From Psychrobacillus glaciei (GTDB lineage Bacteria; Bacillota; Bacilli; Bacillales_A; Planococcaceae): 64,000 bases of DNA. This document shows positions 26,047-35,774 of the stretch, piece by piece. The notes beneath the pieces are model-generated. The model was not told where the DNA came from, did not search any database, and worked only from the letters and a program-made list of their open reading frames with translations. Every line of letters begins with the position of its first letter. The stretch's first letter is position 1. Location: contig NZ_CP031223.1 in NCBI RefSeq assembly GCF_008973485.1, forward strand, positions 992,001-1,056,000. The letters run 5' to 3'. Made by a program: the position numbers and the translations under genes.

Positions 26047-26245
26047 AACGCATGTTGATTTGGTCAAATGAGACAGTAATTTACGAGACGCTGAAAAAGT
26101 GAAATTCAAATAAATTTGCCGCCGCGCTAAATACTCTTAACGCAATCATTTCCTGATTAATCTTAGATTCAATTCAACTTATTATTTCAGTAGTTTTTAC
26201 TTTTATTGTAAAAAAATATGATGCAATAGGCATACTATAATAATT

Positions 26246-26570
26246 GGTGAAACTAAAGAAAAAATAAGTAGAAACAATCGATAAAGAAGCACTAAGCGGA
26301 CGAAATTGACTCTTTGTCCGCTTTTGAAAGAGTAGGACAGGATATTATTTTTAATTATCCAAACTTTATGCACTATGTTTCTACACAAATCATTATGGAG
26401 ACGGATAAACATCTGCCACAAGATTACAGAAAAAAGTGGATCATGAAGTGACGAAGTCACTTCATGATCCACAAAAATTCTAACGGTAATAGTGTAGCAA
26501 ATGTTTCGTCCAAAGAACTCTAGAAATAGAGAAGACAAAATGCACTTAAAGGACGCTAGCGTTTTTCTTA
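26246..26570. repeat. Structured ~320-nt intergenic repeat, copy 1
   Basis: Begins GGTGAAACTAAAGAAAA and ends GACGCTAGCGTTTTTCTTA. It contains GCGGACGAA...TTGTCCGC (a hairpin) and a 37-nt perfect hairpin at 26436-26472 (17-bp stem, loop GAA). Read leftward the large hairpin is followed by TTTTTT, like a terminator. Copies 2 (26979-27302) and 3 (53421-53694) are in the same orientation. No protein reading is conserved among the copies. Confidence 0.85.
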
Positions 26571-26644
26571 CAAGATAAGAAAGTATATGGTTAATCGTAC
26601 TGTGAAACCAGTGTTCATAGTGCTTTAAAGAATTATATAATACC

Positions 26645-26819
26645 GCGGATTTTCGTTTCAGGTGGACGCGTTCCGCGGGGGCGCCGCATTCGCGTCGTTT
26701 GCGATGGCACATCTGTCTCCGAGGAACGAAGGCTAAGAGCGCCACATCGTGTGGCAATGCCTTCGTGACCAACATCCTGTTGGCCTCCGTCTGGAGTCGC
26801 CACCTTTCACTACAATCCA
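26645..26819. repeat. Modular GC-rich intergenic repeat, copy C
   Basis: The fullest copy, in the same orientation as A: GCGGATTTTCG...GGTGGACGCG at the left, CATCTGTCTCC in the middle, then GCCACATCGTGTGGC and CCAACATCCTGTTGGCC hairpin modules, ending GGAGTCGCCACC...CAATCCA. A 212-codon leftward open frame through it and copy 1 is a shadow of the repeats. Confidence 0.82.
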
Positions 26820-26978
26820 TTAAGCGAGTAGTACCTAACAAGAAGATTTTGCTCAGCTATCGCTAAGAATCCAGTATTAGTAAGGAATCATAGTATAATT
26901 TCAAGGGTTAGATACTTTAGTTTTTTTTAGTTTTACCGTACACAGTATACACGAATCAGTGGGTGTATCATTAGAGTA

Positions 26979-27302
26979 GGTGTTACTAGAGAAAAATAGA
27001 TAGCATCCATTATTTAAAGAAGCGCTGAGCGGATGAAATTGCATCTTCGTCCGCTTTTAAAAGAATAGGAAAGGATTTATTCTCTCATTAACCAAAACAA
27101 ATGCATTATGTCTTTACATTTTTCAAGATGGCGACGGACAAACAACCGCCACCAGATTACCCAAAAAAGTGGATGGAGAAGTGACGCAGTCACTTCTCCA
27201 TCCACAAAAATTCCCGAGGTAATAGTCTAGCAAATGTTTCGTCCAAAGCACTCTAGAAATAGAGAAGACCAGGTGCACATAAAGACGCTTACGTTTTTCT
27301 TA
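26979..27302. repeat. Structured ~320-nt intergenic repeat, copy 2 (abuts secA2)
   Basis: Same layout as copy 1. Its 37-nt hairpin (27169-27205) differs from that of copy 1 at three stem positions on each arm, with pairing kept. It ends with GTTTTTCTTA, whose last bases are the secA2 stop codon. Read leftward the hairpin plus TTTTTT lies about 95 nt past the secA2 stop and probably ends that transcript. Confidence 0.87.
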
Positions 27303-29666
27303 TTGGTTTTTCGTTGCATTCAGTTGTAGGTAATAGCGAATGATATCTCTATAGAAAGTATGGAGCATTTCATTGAACAAATGAAGTGCATCGTAAGAAT
27401 ATAGGCGATATGGATCTTCTTGCCCGTATCCACGTATGCTGATACCTTCTCTTAAATGATGAAGATTACCTAAATGAGTAATCCAAAGTCTGTCTAATAT
27501 TTCCATGTAATTAGTCTGGATATCACGCCAGATTTCATCTTCTATACATGCATTATTTGAGATTTGTAACGATTCACTATAAACACTTTCTAATGACTTT
27601 TTCAGCTGATCTTTGTTCTCGATATTAAGAGATGCATATTTATTTTCCTCATTAGAGGTTAGTAAAGAGATAATTTTAATTTCGTCAATTATTTCATTTA
27701 AGTTAATAGAGTGGCTAGCATTGTCTACATTTAGTTCAGAAAGTTCATCGACAAGCGTGTTATGGCGTTCATGCATGGCATCGATGATGAGTGCTTGCAT
27801 ATTTTCAACTTTTAAAGCCTTTTCACGGTAATTATACATGACTTTTTGTTGATCGTTATTGATATCATCTAGTTTCAATAGATGAGAACGACTGGAGAAA
27901 TGCATGCCTTCAATTACATTTTGTACATTGTATACGAACTTTGTAGGGTTAGGTGATAGGACTAAACCGGTGTTATCCGCTTTTACTTTACCTTTATATT
28001 TAGCAAATTCATCTTCATCATAATAATGGAATAGTTCGTCTTCCAATGAAACGATAAAATGAGTACTACCTGGATCACCTTGACGCCCACCACGCCCACG
28101 AAGCTGCATATCAATACGAGCACTACTATGGAGCTCAGTACCAATGATATGTAGACCACCAAGTTCTGCAACGCCTTCTCCTAAAATGATATCCGTTCCT
28201 CGACCAGCCATATTTGTAGCAAGCATAATTTTGTTTAATTGTCCTGCATTCGAAATCAATTCTGCTTCGTCTTCTACTGTTTTTGCATTTAAAATAGAGT
28301 GTTTAATGCCAAGTTCATGTAAATGAGTAGAATATTTTTCGGATTGTTCAATAGAAGTAGTTCCGATTAAAACAGGTTGTCCATTATTATGGTGTTTTTG
28401 TGTTTCTTCTACAATCTTTTTCATTTTATCTTCAGCCGTTAAATATACTAGCGTTTCCATGTCCACTCGCATATTTGGTTTATTTGTAGGAATTTCAGTT
28501 ACTCTTAAGTTGTATGTTTCCCAAAACTCTTCACGTGATGGAACTGCGCTTCCAGTCATACCGGAAACATGTTTATATAATCTAAAATAATGCTGAATCA
28601 TTACGGAAGCTTGGGTATTATTTTCTTCTTTAATCGTTACTTTTTCTTTTGCTTCTATTGCTTGATGAAGTCCATCGCTAAATGTGCGCCCTTCCATAAT
28701 ACGGCCGGTATATGGGTCCACAATCATGATTTTATCTTCTTTTACAATATAATCTACATCTTTACGCATAACTACTTTAGCACGAAGTGTTTGCATCGCG
28801 ATATGCATAAATTCACGGTGCTCACTATCGTATACATTATCAATGCCAAAAGCAGATTCTAGACGATCTGCGCCACTATCCAATAATACAATTTGCTTTG
28901 TTTCTGGATAATAATTATAGTCCTCATTATCTTTGAAAGAGTCGATGACAAGGTGCATGATTGGAAATAAATTCAAGCTTGCATTTGATTTACCAGCAAG
29001 GATTAATGGTGTTCTTGCCTCATCAATTAATATACTATCGACCTCATCAATCAAGGCATAAAAAAGAGGTCGCTGTACAAGGTCTTCAACACTTCGCACC
29101 ATATGATCTCTTAAATAATCAAAGCCAAACTCTGTTCCTGTACCATACGTAATATCGCACTTATATGCTGATTGTTTTTCATAGCTTTCAATTCCAGAAA
29201 TATTCAAACCAACTGTTAATCCTAAAAATTCAAACAAAGGTTTCATCTGTTCGAAATCTCGACTTGCCAAATACTCATTTGCCGTAATGATATGTGTTCC
29301 TTTTCTATATAACGCCATTACATATGCAGGTAGAGTAGCAACTAAAGTTTTTCCTTCTCCAGTTTGCATTTGAGCAATTTGAGATTGGGTTAGAACTGCG
29401 CCACCCATAAGTTGGGAGTCATAATGACGCATTCCTAGTACTCGTTTAGATGCTTCACGAACTACAGCGAATGCCTCCACGATTAATTCTTCTGGAGAAA
29501 CTCCATTACTTAACTGTTCACTGAATTTATCTGTGTAAGATTTTAACTCAGCATCGGTTTTATTTGCAAATGAATCTTCTAAAGCATTTATTTTGTAAAC
29601 TATTTTTTTTAGCTGTTTTAGTTCAATTACTTCACCAGAAATCATTTTTTTAATAGAATGTAGCAT
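27300..29666 (-). CDS. secA2: Accessory Sec translocase ATPase SecA2
   Basis: A 788-residue DEAD-type preprotein translocase ATPase. The Walker A region is QMQTGEGKTLVATLPAY, Walker B is LIDEVDSILIDEARTPL, and ATNMAGRGTDIILGEGV and LRGRGGRQGDPGS are the helicase-type motifs that close on ATP. It differs from housekeeping SecA by being shorter and lacking the C-terminal Cys/His zinc-binding tail, ending LQLNATKNQ. SecA2 proteins export selected wall or S-layer proteins, using the ordinary SecYEG channel where no SecY2 exists; no SecY2 or Asp genes are here. The ATG at 29666 is chosen (GGGAG 7 nt upstream) over the one 6 bp earlier, which abuts it. The two propeller-like paralogs on either side are plausible substrates. 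Confidence 0.93.
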   Translation of the reverse strand: MLHSIKKMISGEVIELKQLKKIVYKINALEDSFANKTDAELKSYTDKFSEQLSNGVSPEELIVEAFAVVREASKRVLGMRHYDSQLMGGAVLTQSQIAQMQTGEGKTLVATLPAYVMALYRKGTHIITANEYLASRDFEQMKPLFEFLGLTVGLNISGIESYEKQSAYKCDITYGTGTEFGFDYLRDHMVRSVEDLVQRPLFYALIDEVDSILIDEARTPLILAGKSNASLNLFPIMHLVIDSFKDNEDYNYYPETKQIVLLDSGADRLESAFGIDNVYDSEHREFMHIAMQTLRAKVVMRKDVDYIVKEDKIMIVDPYTGRIMEGRTFSDGLHQAIEAKEKVTIKEENNTQASVMIQHYFRLYKHVSGMTGSAVPSREEFWETYNLRVTEIPTNKPNMRVDMETLVYLTAEDKMKKIVEETQKHHNNGQPVLIGTTSIEQSEKYSTHLHELGIKHSILNAKTVEDEAELISNAGQLNKIMLATNMAGRGTDIILGEGVAELGGLHIIGTELHSSARIDMQLRGRGGRQGDPGSTHFIVSLEDELFHYYDEDEFAKYKGKVKADNTGLVLSPNPTKFVYNVQNVIEGMHFSSRSHLLKLDDINNDQQKVMYNYREKALKVENMQALIIDAMHERHNTLVDELSELNVDNASHSINLNEIIDEIKIISLLTSNEENKYASLNIENKDQLKKSLESVYSESLQISNNACIEDEIWRDIQTNYMEILDRLWITHLGNLHHLREGISIRGYGQEDPYRLYSYDALHLFNEMLHTFYRDIIRYYLQLNATKNQ

Positions 29667-29829
29667 GTTCATTCTCCCTACTTTTAAATTCCAAACTTCA
29701 TTATATCATGAAACAAACTAACTAGCATTTACAAGATAAGTTGCTAATATTTCAATTATATTACAAGAATAAGTTTTAAATGTTTCCAAATGATGTTAAT
29801 GTTAAAATAGAATTGAAGGAGGTTTTATT

Positions 29830-32076
29830 GTGAAGAAGGTTTATATTCCAGTAATAGTAGCAATGCTATTAACACCAATAGGAAGTATTGCAAATGCTGA
29901 AGAATTGGTGTTGCCAAAAAATGAAAATAGTAATAGTGAAGAAATTGTGGAAGTTGATAGAAATATCGAAGAATGGTTAGAGGATGTAGTAGAGGCTGAA
30001 CCAGAAGAAAAAGTAAATTTGGAAGGCCATGAAAACCTAGGTCCAGTAATTTTTAAAACTTCCGCCATTACATCTAAAATAGCTGCGAATATCAAGGGCG
30101 ATTACTTTATTTATTACATCATGCATGGTTCTCCAACAGCTTTAGTTGTAGTAGATTATCAAACAAAGGAAATTGTACATAGTTTTACTTTAGAAGATTC
30201 TAAAAGTGCTTGGGGATTAGATGTAGATAAAAACGGAAAGCTTTGGGTTGGGGGTTCAGTTTCAAGTGTTCTTTATAGTTATGATCCAAACACCGAAGTT
30301 TTTGAAAAACATGGAGCCATTTTTTCAAATAAAAGTGATACATCTATTCAAGATCTAATAGTAGAAGGAAATAAAGTATATGTTGGTTCTGCTTATGGTG
30401 GATCACTTGCGTCATATGACACAATAACAAAAAAGATTGAAGAGTTTGGACAAATACGTAAAAGAAGAGAGTTTGTAAAAGCGATAGCAGCCGATGAAAA
30501 AACAGATGAAATTTTTGTGTCCATTGGCTCTCCAATGGATTTGTTAGTAAAAAAACCTAAAACAAAAAATTTCACTTCCTTTTTGCCGGCAAAATATATG
30601 TCTGAAAAATATGCTCAGGACTTAATATTAACAGATAAATATCTCGTTGCGCGATTACATCCTTCTAATAAAGCGGTAGTTTTTGATAGAAAGACGCTAA
30701 AAATAGTAGATGAATTTGATTTAAATTCCAAAACGCTTTCTAAATTATCACCTGATGGGAAATCTTTGTATTATACAAAAGAACAACAATTAATAAAATA
30801 TGATTTCAGTACAAAAGAGCATACAGAACTGGGATTGTTTTTACCAAAAGGAACAGAAGCTATTAACTTAGACTTTGTTATGAAAAATACAAAAGCGATA
30901 GAAGAAGGTAAAAAAGACAAAGAAGAGTTAAAAGAAAATACTTCGGTTGTTACACACAATGATAAGAGCATTCTGGATATAGTAAACTCACCACTGCACC
31001 ATTCAACAATTCCAATCCTTGAAGAATCTAAGGAAGAAGAATCGAAAGAATGGGTATTATCTGGAATGGTAGATAATTTAGGGCAATTATTTGAGTACAA
31101 TCCTCAAACGCAAGAAATGAATTATCTTAAATTTGATTTACCAGAGCAACCAGTAGAACTATATACATTAGCTTCTAGCTCAGATGGCACAAAAATCTTT
31201 GCAAATGGCTATATGTCGGGGGGACTTGCGACATACGACGTTGCAACTGGAAATAGAGAGTTATATCGAAATGTTAGTCAAATCGAAACGATGTTTGACA
31301 TTAATAACAAACTTTATATTGGAGCATATCCGCTTGCTAGATTGTTAGTTTATGATCGTTCACTTCCTTGGAATACTGATAATCCAAATGAAGTTATTCG
31401 AATGAGCCAATATGGGCAAGAACGAACAACTGCTGTAACACCTTTTAATGACGGGAAAGAAATTATTTTTGGAACTTTACCAGATGCAAGTGTTGGTGGT
31501 GGGGATCTAGCATTTTATGATACCATCACAAAGAAAATTGACGTATATGAAGATTATATTTACAACCAAAGTATCGTTTCTTTGGTAAGTAGAGGATCTC
31601 AAGTATTTGGTGGAACGTCTATTCATGCAAATCAACAAGTAAATCCAAGAGGGGCAAGATTCTTCTATTTCAATAGAAGAAATCCAGAGGATAAAACATA
31701 CATTAATCTACCTTTTGACTCTAGTATGATTACAAGTTTAATAGTAGATAGTAATAAAAAAATATGGGGTATGGCAGATGGAAAACTATTCGTTTATACA
31801 GATGAAGGGACAGAAGTTAGATCCGTTGAGCTATTGCCTTTAATCTCAGGTAGATTCCGTAATGCACAAATTGTAGATAGTGACGATGGGTATATTTTCG
31901 GAAGTGTCGAAGGGAAGCTTTTTAGAGTAAGTAAAGATAACTTAACTGTAGAGTGGTTGAAAGACAAAGGGGTTTATGGTCTTGCGAAAGATGTGAACGG
32001 AGACCTTTACTATAATGATGGCGGAAGTAATCTATGGAAATATACAATTGAAAAAAACCGAAAGAAAAAGCAATAA
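29830..32076 (+). CDS. Secreted beta-propeller-like protein, paralog 2
   Basis: A 748-residue exported protein with a signal peptide (about 1-23, ending ANA). An acidic stretch (about 24-65, rich in Glu and Asn) precedes the propeller-like body, which matches the 24079-26046 protein from TSAITSKIAANIKGDY onward. Relative to its paralog it also carries a Lys/Glu-rich insertion of about 60 residues (around 358-415, GKKDKEELKE...ESKEEESKEW). It starts with GTG after GGAGG (7 nt) and diverges from secA2, 163 bp away, so the two may share regulation. No wall-anchor motif is visible. Function is unknown; I infer a surface or wall-associated role and possible SecA2 dependence. Confidence 0.75.
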   Translation: MKKVYIPVIVAMLLTPIGSIANAEELVLPKNENSNSEEIVEVDRNIEEWLEDVVEAEPEEKVNLEGHENLGPVIFKTSAITSKIAANIKGDYFIYYIMHGSPTALVVVDYQTKEIVHSFTLEDSKSAWGLDVDKNGKLWVGGSVSSVLYSYDPNTEVFEKHGAIFSNKSDTSIQDLIVEGNKVYVGSAYGGSLASYDTITKKIEEFGQIRKRREFVKAIAADEKTDEIFVSIGSPMDLLVKKPKTKNFTSFLPAKYMSEKYAQDLILTDKYLVARLHPSNKAVVFDRKTLKIVDEFDLNSKTLSKLSPDGKSLYYTKEQQLIKYDFSTKEHTELGLFLPKGTEAINLDFVMKNTKAIEEGKKDKEELKENTSVVTHNDKSILDIVNSPLHHSTIPILEESKEEESKEWVLSGMVDNLGQLFEYNPQTQEMNYLKFDLPEQPVELYTLASSSDGTKIFANGYMSGGLATYDVATGNRELYRNVSQIETMFDINNKLYIGAYPLARLLVYDRSLPWNTDNPNEVIRMSQYGQERTTAVTPFNDGKEIIFGTLPDASVGGGDLAFYDTITKKIDVYEDYIYNQSIVSLVSRGSQVFGGTSIHANQQVNPRGARFFYFNRRNPEDKTYINLPFDSSMITSLIVDSNKKIWGMADGKLFVYTDEGTEVRSVELLPLISGRFRNAQIVDSDDGYIFGSVEGKLFRVSKDNLTVEWLKDKGVYGLAKDVNGDLYYNDGGSNLWKYTIEKNRKKKQ

Positions 32077-32171
32077 TAACAATGAGATAAATGGAAAACG
32101 AAATATAGAAGAAACGAAAGTGATGGTACATGAGGAGATAATTCCATAGATATTACTTAAATAGTTATTTG

Positions 32172-32260
32172 ACCCCGAACGAGAACTGCTCTTGGGCAAA
32201 TTCGCCGCAGAAGAACGTTGCTTGTCGGGGCAGACATAGGCGCTTGCGCATTACTTAAAA
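32172..32260. repeat. GC-rich hairpin segment upstream of the phosphodiester glycosidase gene
   Basis: CCCCGAACGAG and CTTGTCGGGG can pair across about 40 nt, followed by CATAGGCGCTTGCGC. It resembles the tail of dispersed GTCGGGG...GGCGCTTGCGC repeats I remember from other Bacilli. It is probably a repeat remnant rather than a riboswitch. Confidence 0.4.
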
Positions 32261-32278
32261 AAGGAGAATATTAATTTA

Positions 32279-34783
32279 ATGAAACAAAAATTGCTTTACC
32301 TTTTTATCGTTTTTGCAATTGTCACGGGTGCACTATTCCAACCAAATCAGGCGGAAGCACAAACAACAAATGTTTATTGGGACGGTATTTTAATGGTTCC
32401 TGGTCAAGTAGGTAAAATTAAAGTAATAAAACCAATTAATCTATGGAAACGTACTCCTAGCGGATTAGTCTTTGAAAGAGTCTTAAAAGTTGGCGAACAA
32501 TATCGAGTATACCGCTATGATAATTTATACGGTGGTCAATATGGACTTGGCGGAAATATGTATATTACTAAAATTGCTGGATATGTAGAGTACAAAACGC
32601 CGTCCAAAGCGAAATTACAAGAACTTGCAGTAGCGCAAGGAACTCCGAGTACAGGACCGGGTAATTCAACTTCATTATTCCCAACAGAACCTACACCTAC
32701 TCTAACTGGTGGGAAAGTATTGAGTCAATCCGTTACTCAAATTGCTCCAGGTATACGGAAGAAATACTTTGATATAGATGGAGAAATTGGTAAACAAAAC
32801 CTTTTTGTTGTCGATTTTGATGGAAAAACTGCTAATATCGAATTAAAAACAGAGCTTGCAAAAGACCAACTCATTGGTCTGGAAACAACCTCATCACAAG
32901 CGAACAGTGTAAAACAAAATGATTCTTATCACGTTGTTGCTGGAGTTAATGCGGATTATTTTGATAGCCAAGGACAACCGATTGATTTAATGATGATGGA
33001 AGGATCCATTGTGTCAACACCACAAACTGCGCTGAATGAATTAGCTGTTTTAGGTATTAAAGCAGATGGAAAAGCAGTTATAGGAGCTCCTCAAGTATTG
33101 ATGAATGTTTCCGTAAATGGACAACAATCATATGCGATTAATTCGGTTAATAGAAAAAGATTGGCAAACCAATTAGTCGTTTATACGAGAGATTTTGCCG
33201 CAACAACAAATACGAACGAGCTTGGTACGGAAGTAAGAGTTAAAGTGGAGTCTGGTAAGTTAAATGGAAAAGAAATTTTAACTGGTACAGTTATTGAAAA
33301 TGTCACAGGTGTTGGAAATGCTTCATTAAATAGAAATGAAATCATCTTATCTGGACATAACTTCGCAAGTCAGTTCTTACAAACTATACAAGTTGGGGAC
33401 AAAATTGAGATAAATACAAGCTTTACTCCTGCAGAATGGAATGATGTGAGAGAAGCGGTAAGCGGACGATATCATTTAGTGAAAAATGGAACACTTCAAA
33501 CAATCCAAGTAGCAGGCGTTGCTCCCCGAACTGCAGTAGGTATTCGGAGCGATGGAAGTATCTTCACGGCTGTTATTGATGGCAGAACAAGCAATAGTAA
33601 AGGGTTAACTTTACAGAACACTGCTAAACTCATGAAAGATTTAGGTGCAAACTATGCCATGACATTTGACGGTGGAGGATCTTCTACTGTAGTTACTAGA
33701 GAACTAGGGAATGACAAAGTAACGGTAGTAAATAAACCGTCAGATGGGTATGAACGTTCGGTTTCAAACACTTTATTATTTATTAGTAAATATAAAACAA
33801 GTACATTAAATACAATTGCTCCAACTTCGAATGTATTAGAAGTATTCCAGGGTGCTGCATATACAGATTTGTCTGTCCCAGTTAAAGGAATCGACCAATA
33901 TATGAATCCAGTAGCAGTGTCAGGAAGTGGAAAGGTAACTTCTTCTGCTTTGACTACAAGTGGTGGCAAACAAGTCGTTTCAGCTAGCCCGGGAACATAT
34001 GATGGAGTTGTAACGTATGATGGGAAATCAACAACTATCAAACTAGTAGTAACGAATACTTTAGATAGTATTGTTGCTTCGAATAGTTATTTACAAGTAC
34101 AAAAAGGACAGGCTATTCAACTTTCTGCAAAAGGAATGAAAAATGGACAAGCAGTCTTAACAGAAGCTTCTGCATTTAATTGGACAGCAACAGGTGGAAC
34201 TGTTCTAGCAAATGGCAAGTTTACTGCACAAAATAAAGACGGAATTGGTACGATTACCATAAAATATGGTTCGAAATCTATTACAATACCGGTTATAGTA
34301 GGAGAAGTAGCGCCTACTATATTAGAATCTTTTAATAAAGGTATTTTAAATTACGAAGCAACTGGAGATCGAGTGAAATCTGTTTCTGTTCAAGAGGTAG
34401 TGAATGACCGAGACGGTACAAAAGCGTTAAAACTCGTATATGACTTTACAGGTACTTCTGGTACGTCTGGCGCATATGTGAAAGCAAAAACGAATTTAAC
34501 GATTAGTACTCCTCCGAAAAAAATTGGTATGTGGGTAAAAGGTGATGGAAAAGGAAATTGGTTAAGAGCTCAGTTAGTTGATGCAACTGGTAAAGTAATT
34601 CAGCTAGATCTAGACAAAAATGTCAATTGGACAGACTGGAAATTTGTCGAGGCAAGTGTTCCAACTGGTTTAACCTACCCACTGAAAATGGATTTACCAA
34701 TTCGATATATGCAAACGGAAAATGCTAATAAATCGAATGGGGAAATCATTATTGATGATATCCAAGCCATCTATAAAGATTGA
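32279..34783 (+). CDS. Exported phosphodiester glycosidase (NAGPA domain) with surface-binding modules
   Basis: An 834-residue secreted protein. Order: signal peptide (about 1-28, ending AEA); a 75-residue domain (32-105) also found at the N-terminus of the CAP protein at 59112-60284; a phosphodiester glycosidase/NAGPA domain (about 190-505) with GVNADYFD, APRTAVGIRSDGSIFTAVIDG, NYAMTFDGGGSSTVV and SVSNTLLF; then Ig-like modules (about 520-680) and a C-terminal jelly-roll, carbohydrate-binding-like segment (about 690-834). NAGPA-family enzymes remove N-acetylglucosamine held by phosphodiester bonds and in bacteria are linked to wall or capsule polysaccharide turnover. Its position before the glycopolymer cluster fits that. 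The ribosome site (GGAG) is 12 nt from the ATG, a little far. Confidence 0.88.
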   Translation: MKQKLLYLFIVFAIVTGALFQPNQAEAQTTNVYWDGILMVPGQVGKIKVIKPINLWKRTPSGLVFERVLKVGEQYRVYRYDNLYGGQYGLGGNMYITKIAGYVEYKTPSKAKLQELAVAQGTPSTGPGNSTSLFPTEPTPTLTGGKVLSQSVTQIAPGIRKKYFDIDGEIGKQNLFVVDFDGKTANIELKTELAKDQLIGLETTSSQANSVKQNDSYHVVAGVNADYFDSQGQPIDLMMMEGSIVSTPQTALNELAVLGIKADGKAVIGAPQVLMNVSVNGQQSYAINSVNRKRLANQLVVYTRDFAATTNTNELGTEVRVKVESGKLNGKEILTGTVIENVTGVGNASLNRNEIILSGHNFASQFLQTIQVGDKIEINTSFTPAEWNDVREAVSGRYHLVKNGTLQTIQVAGVAPRTAVGIRSDGSIFTAVIDGRTSNSKGLTLQNTAKLMKDLGANYAMTFDGGGSSTVVTRELGNDKVTVVNKPSDGYERSVSNTLLFISKYKTSTLNTIAPTSNVLEVFQGAAYTDLSVPVKGIDQYMNPVAVSGSGKVTSSALTTSGGKQVVSASPGTYDGVVTYDGKSTTIKLVVTNTLDSIVASNSYLQVQKGQAIQLSAKGMKNGQAVLTEASAFNWTATGGTVLANGKFTAQNKDGIGTITIKYGSKSITIPVIVGEVAPTILESFNKGILNYEATGDRVKSVSVQEVVNDRDGTKALKLVYDFTGTSGTSGAYVKAKTNLTISTPPKKIGMWVKGDGKGNWLRAQLVDATGKVIQLDLDKNVNWTDWKFVEASVPTGLTYPLKMDLPIRYMQTENANKSNGEIIIDDIQAIYKD

Positions 34784-34845
34784 TCATAGAGTTAATTTCA
34801 TAAATAGCATTTCATTATTGATACACGAACAAGGATTATCTTATT

Positions 34846-34928
34846 GATTGGAGCGACAGATGAGACATCGCAAACGACACGAATGCGGCGGGGATGACTC
34901 ATCGCTCAACCCGTCGATAGCGGAAATT
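34846..34928. repeat. Modular GC-rich intergenic repeat, copy D (short)
   Basis: GATTGGAGCGACAGATGAGACATCG...GATGACTCATCGCTCAACCCGTCG...GCGGAAATT; orientation as copy B. It lacks the GCCACACGATGTGGC module. The remainder of the 34784-35114 gap shows no gene. Confidence 0.75.
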
Positions 34929-35114
34929 ATGCTGATTTATGAAGAGTATATTAGACATAATCTCACATTTCACTTTAATTTTGTTCGTGTTTTATGCTCT
35001 AACTTTGAATTATGAAACTGACTCCATAAGCAAAAGGATCTAGTTATTGCAGTGACTTTAGATATGTGTTAACGTAATTGGTAAGGATTTAGAGCTAACT
35101 GTGGAGGGAAATAC

Positions 35115-35528
35115 ATGACTTCGGAAGAAAAAAATATGGGGAATATTAATTCGCCTAGTTCTATAGCAGATGAGCAAGCCCTAAAGGTTATTGGCTATTA
35201 TAAACGTCAAGCTTGGGCTTTAAAAGTTTTTGATAAAATTGATCAAGACAATGTAATTGCGGATGGTACTAATGTAGTACTTGCTTCTTCTATTATCCAA
35301 TCTACAAACAATTTGTATTTTCCTGCTTACATGCGAATAAGTACGATAGAAGAAGGAAAAGTGGTTGGAGCTTATTTAATCATAGAAGAAGATGATAGTT
35401 TTCAATTATTGCCTCTAGAAAGAGCTTTAGAAGAATTACAAATGAATGAATTGTTACCATTCAAGTATCGAACACTAGGTCAAATTGACGGTGATACGTA
35501 TCAAGTTAACTGGCCTGATTTTTCATAA
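35115..35528 (+). CDS. Hypothetical protein (137 residues)
   Basis: A soluble-looking protein with GGAGGG ahead of the ATG (about 8 nt). The first 20 residues look disordered; residues about 25-135 form a compact mixed alpha/beta region (ALKVIGYYKRQAWALKVFDK, ADGTNVVLASSIIQ, RISTIEEGKVVGAYLIIEEDD, ending YQVNWPDF). There is no signal peptide or membrane segment. I do not recognise a family. A strong terminator follows. It stands as a single gene just ahead of the glycopolymer cluster, but nothing shows that it belongs to it. Confidence 0.65.
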   Translation: MTSEEKNMGNINSPSSIADEQALKVIGYYKRQAWALKVFDKIDQDNVIADGTNVVLASSIIQSTNNLYFPAYMRISTIEEGKVVGAYLIIEEDDSFQLLPLERALEELQMNELLPFKYRTLGQIDGDTYQVNWPDFS

Positions 35529-35590
35529 AAAAACGAGCGTTTACACAAGTATTAATATCAAAAGAAATGCGATATTTATTATGGCGTGAG

Positions 35591-35640
35591 AAAGACTGAT
35601 TTTCGCTAATAACGATGCGAAAAGTCAGTCTTTTCTTTCT
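35591..35640 (+). terminator. Rho-independent terminator
   Basis: AAGACTGATTTTCGC and GCGAAAAGTCAGTCTT pair around a 10-nt loop, then TTCTTTCTTT. It separates the 137-residue gene from the glycopolymer cluster. Confidence 0.82.
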
Positions 35641-35774
35641 TTATATTAAACTTGGTTACAACTCTATTTTTATAGTATAATCATTAATTGAAGAAACTTT
35701 AATATTGCTAACACGTCTATTAATGAAGAACATACTAATTACTACTATTAAATAAAAAGACAAGGATGATATTT

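Noticed and set aside
26203..26841. 212-codon open frame on the minus strand
   Set aside because: It runs through the modular repeat C and the structured repeat copy 1; the reading is not kept in the other copies, and there is no ribosome site.
32077..32278. Riboswitch-like leader of the phosphodiester glycosidase gene
   Set aside because: The only structure is one GC-rich hairpin that looks like part of a dispersed repeat, with no terminator or sequestered ribosome site.
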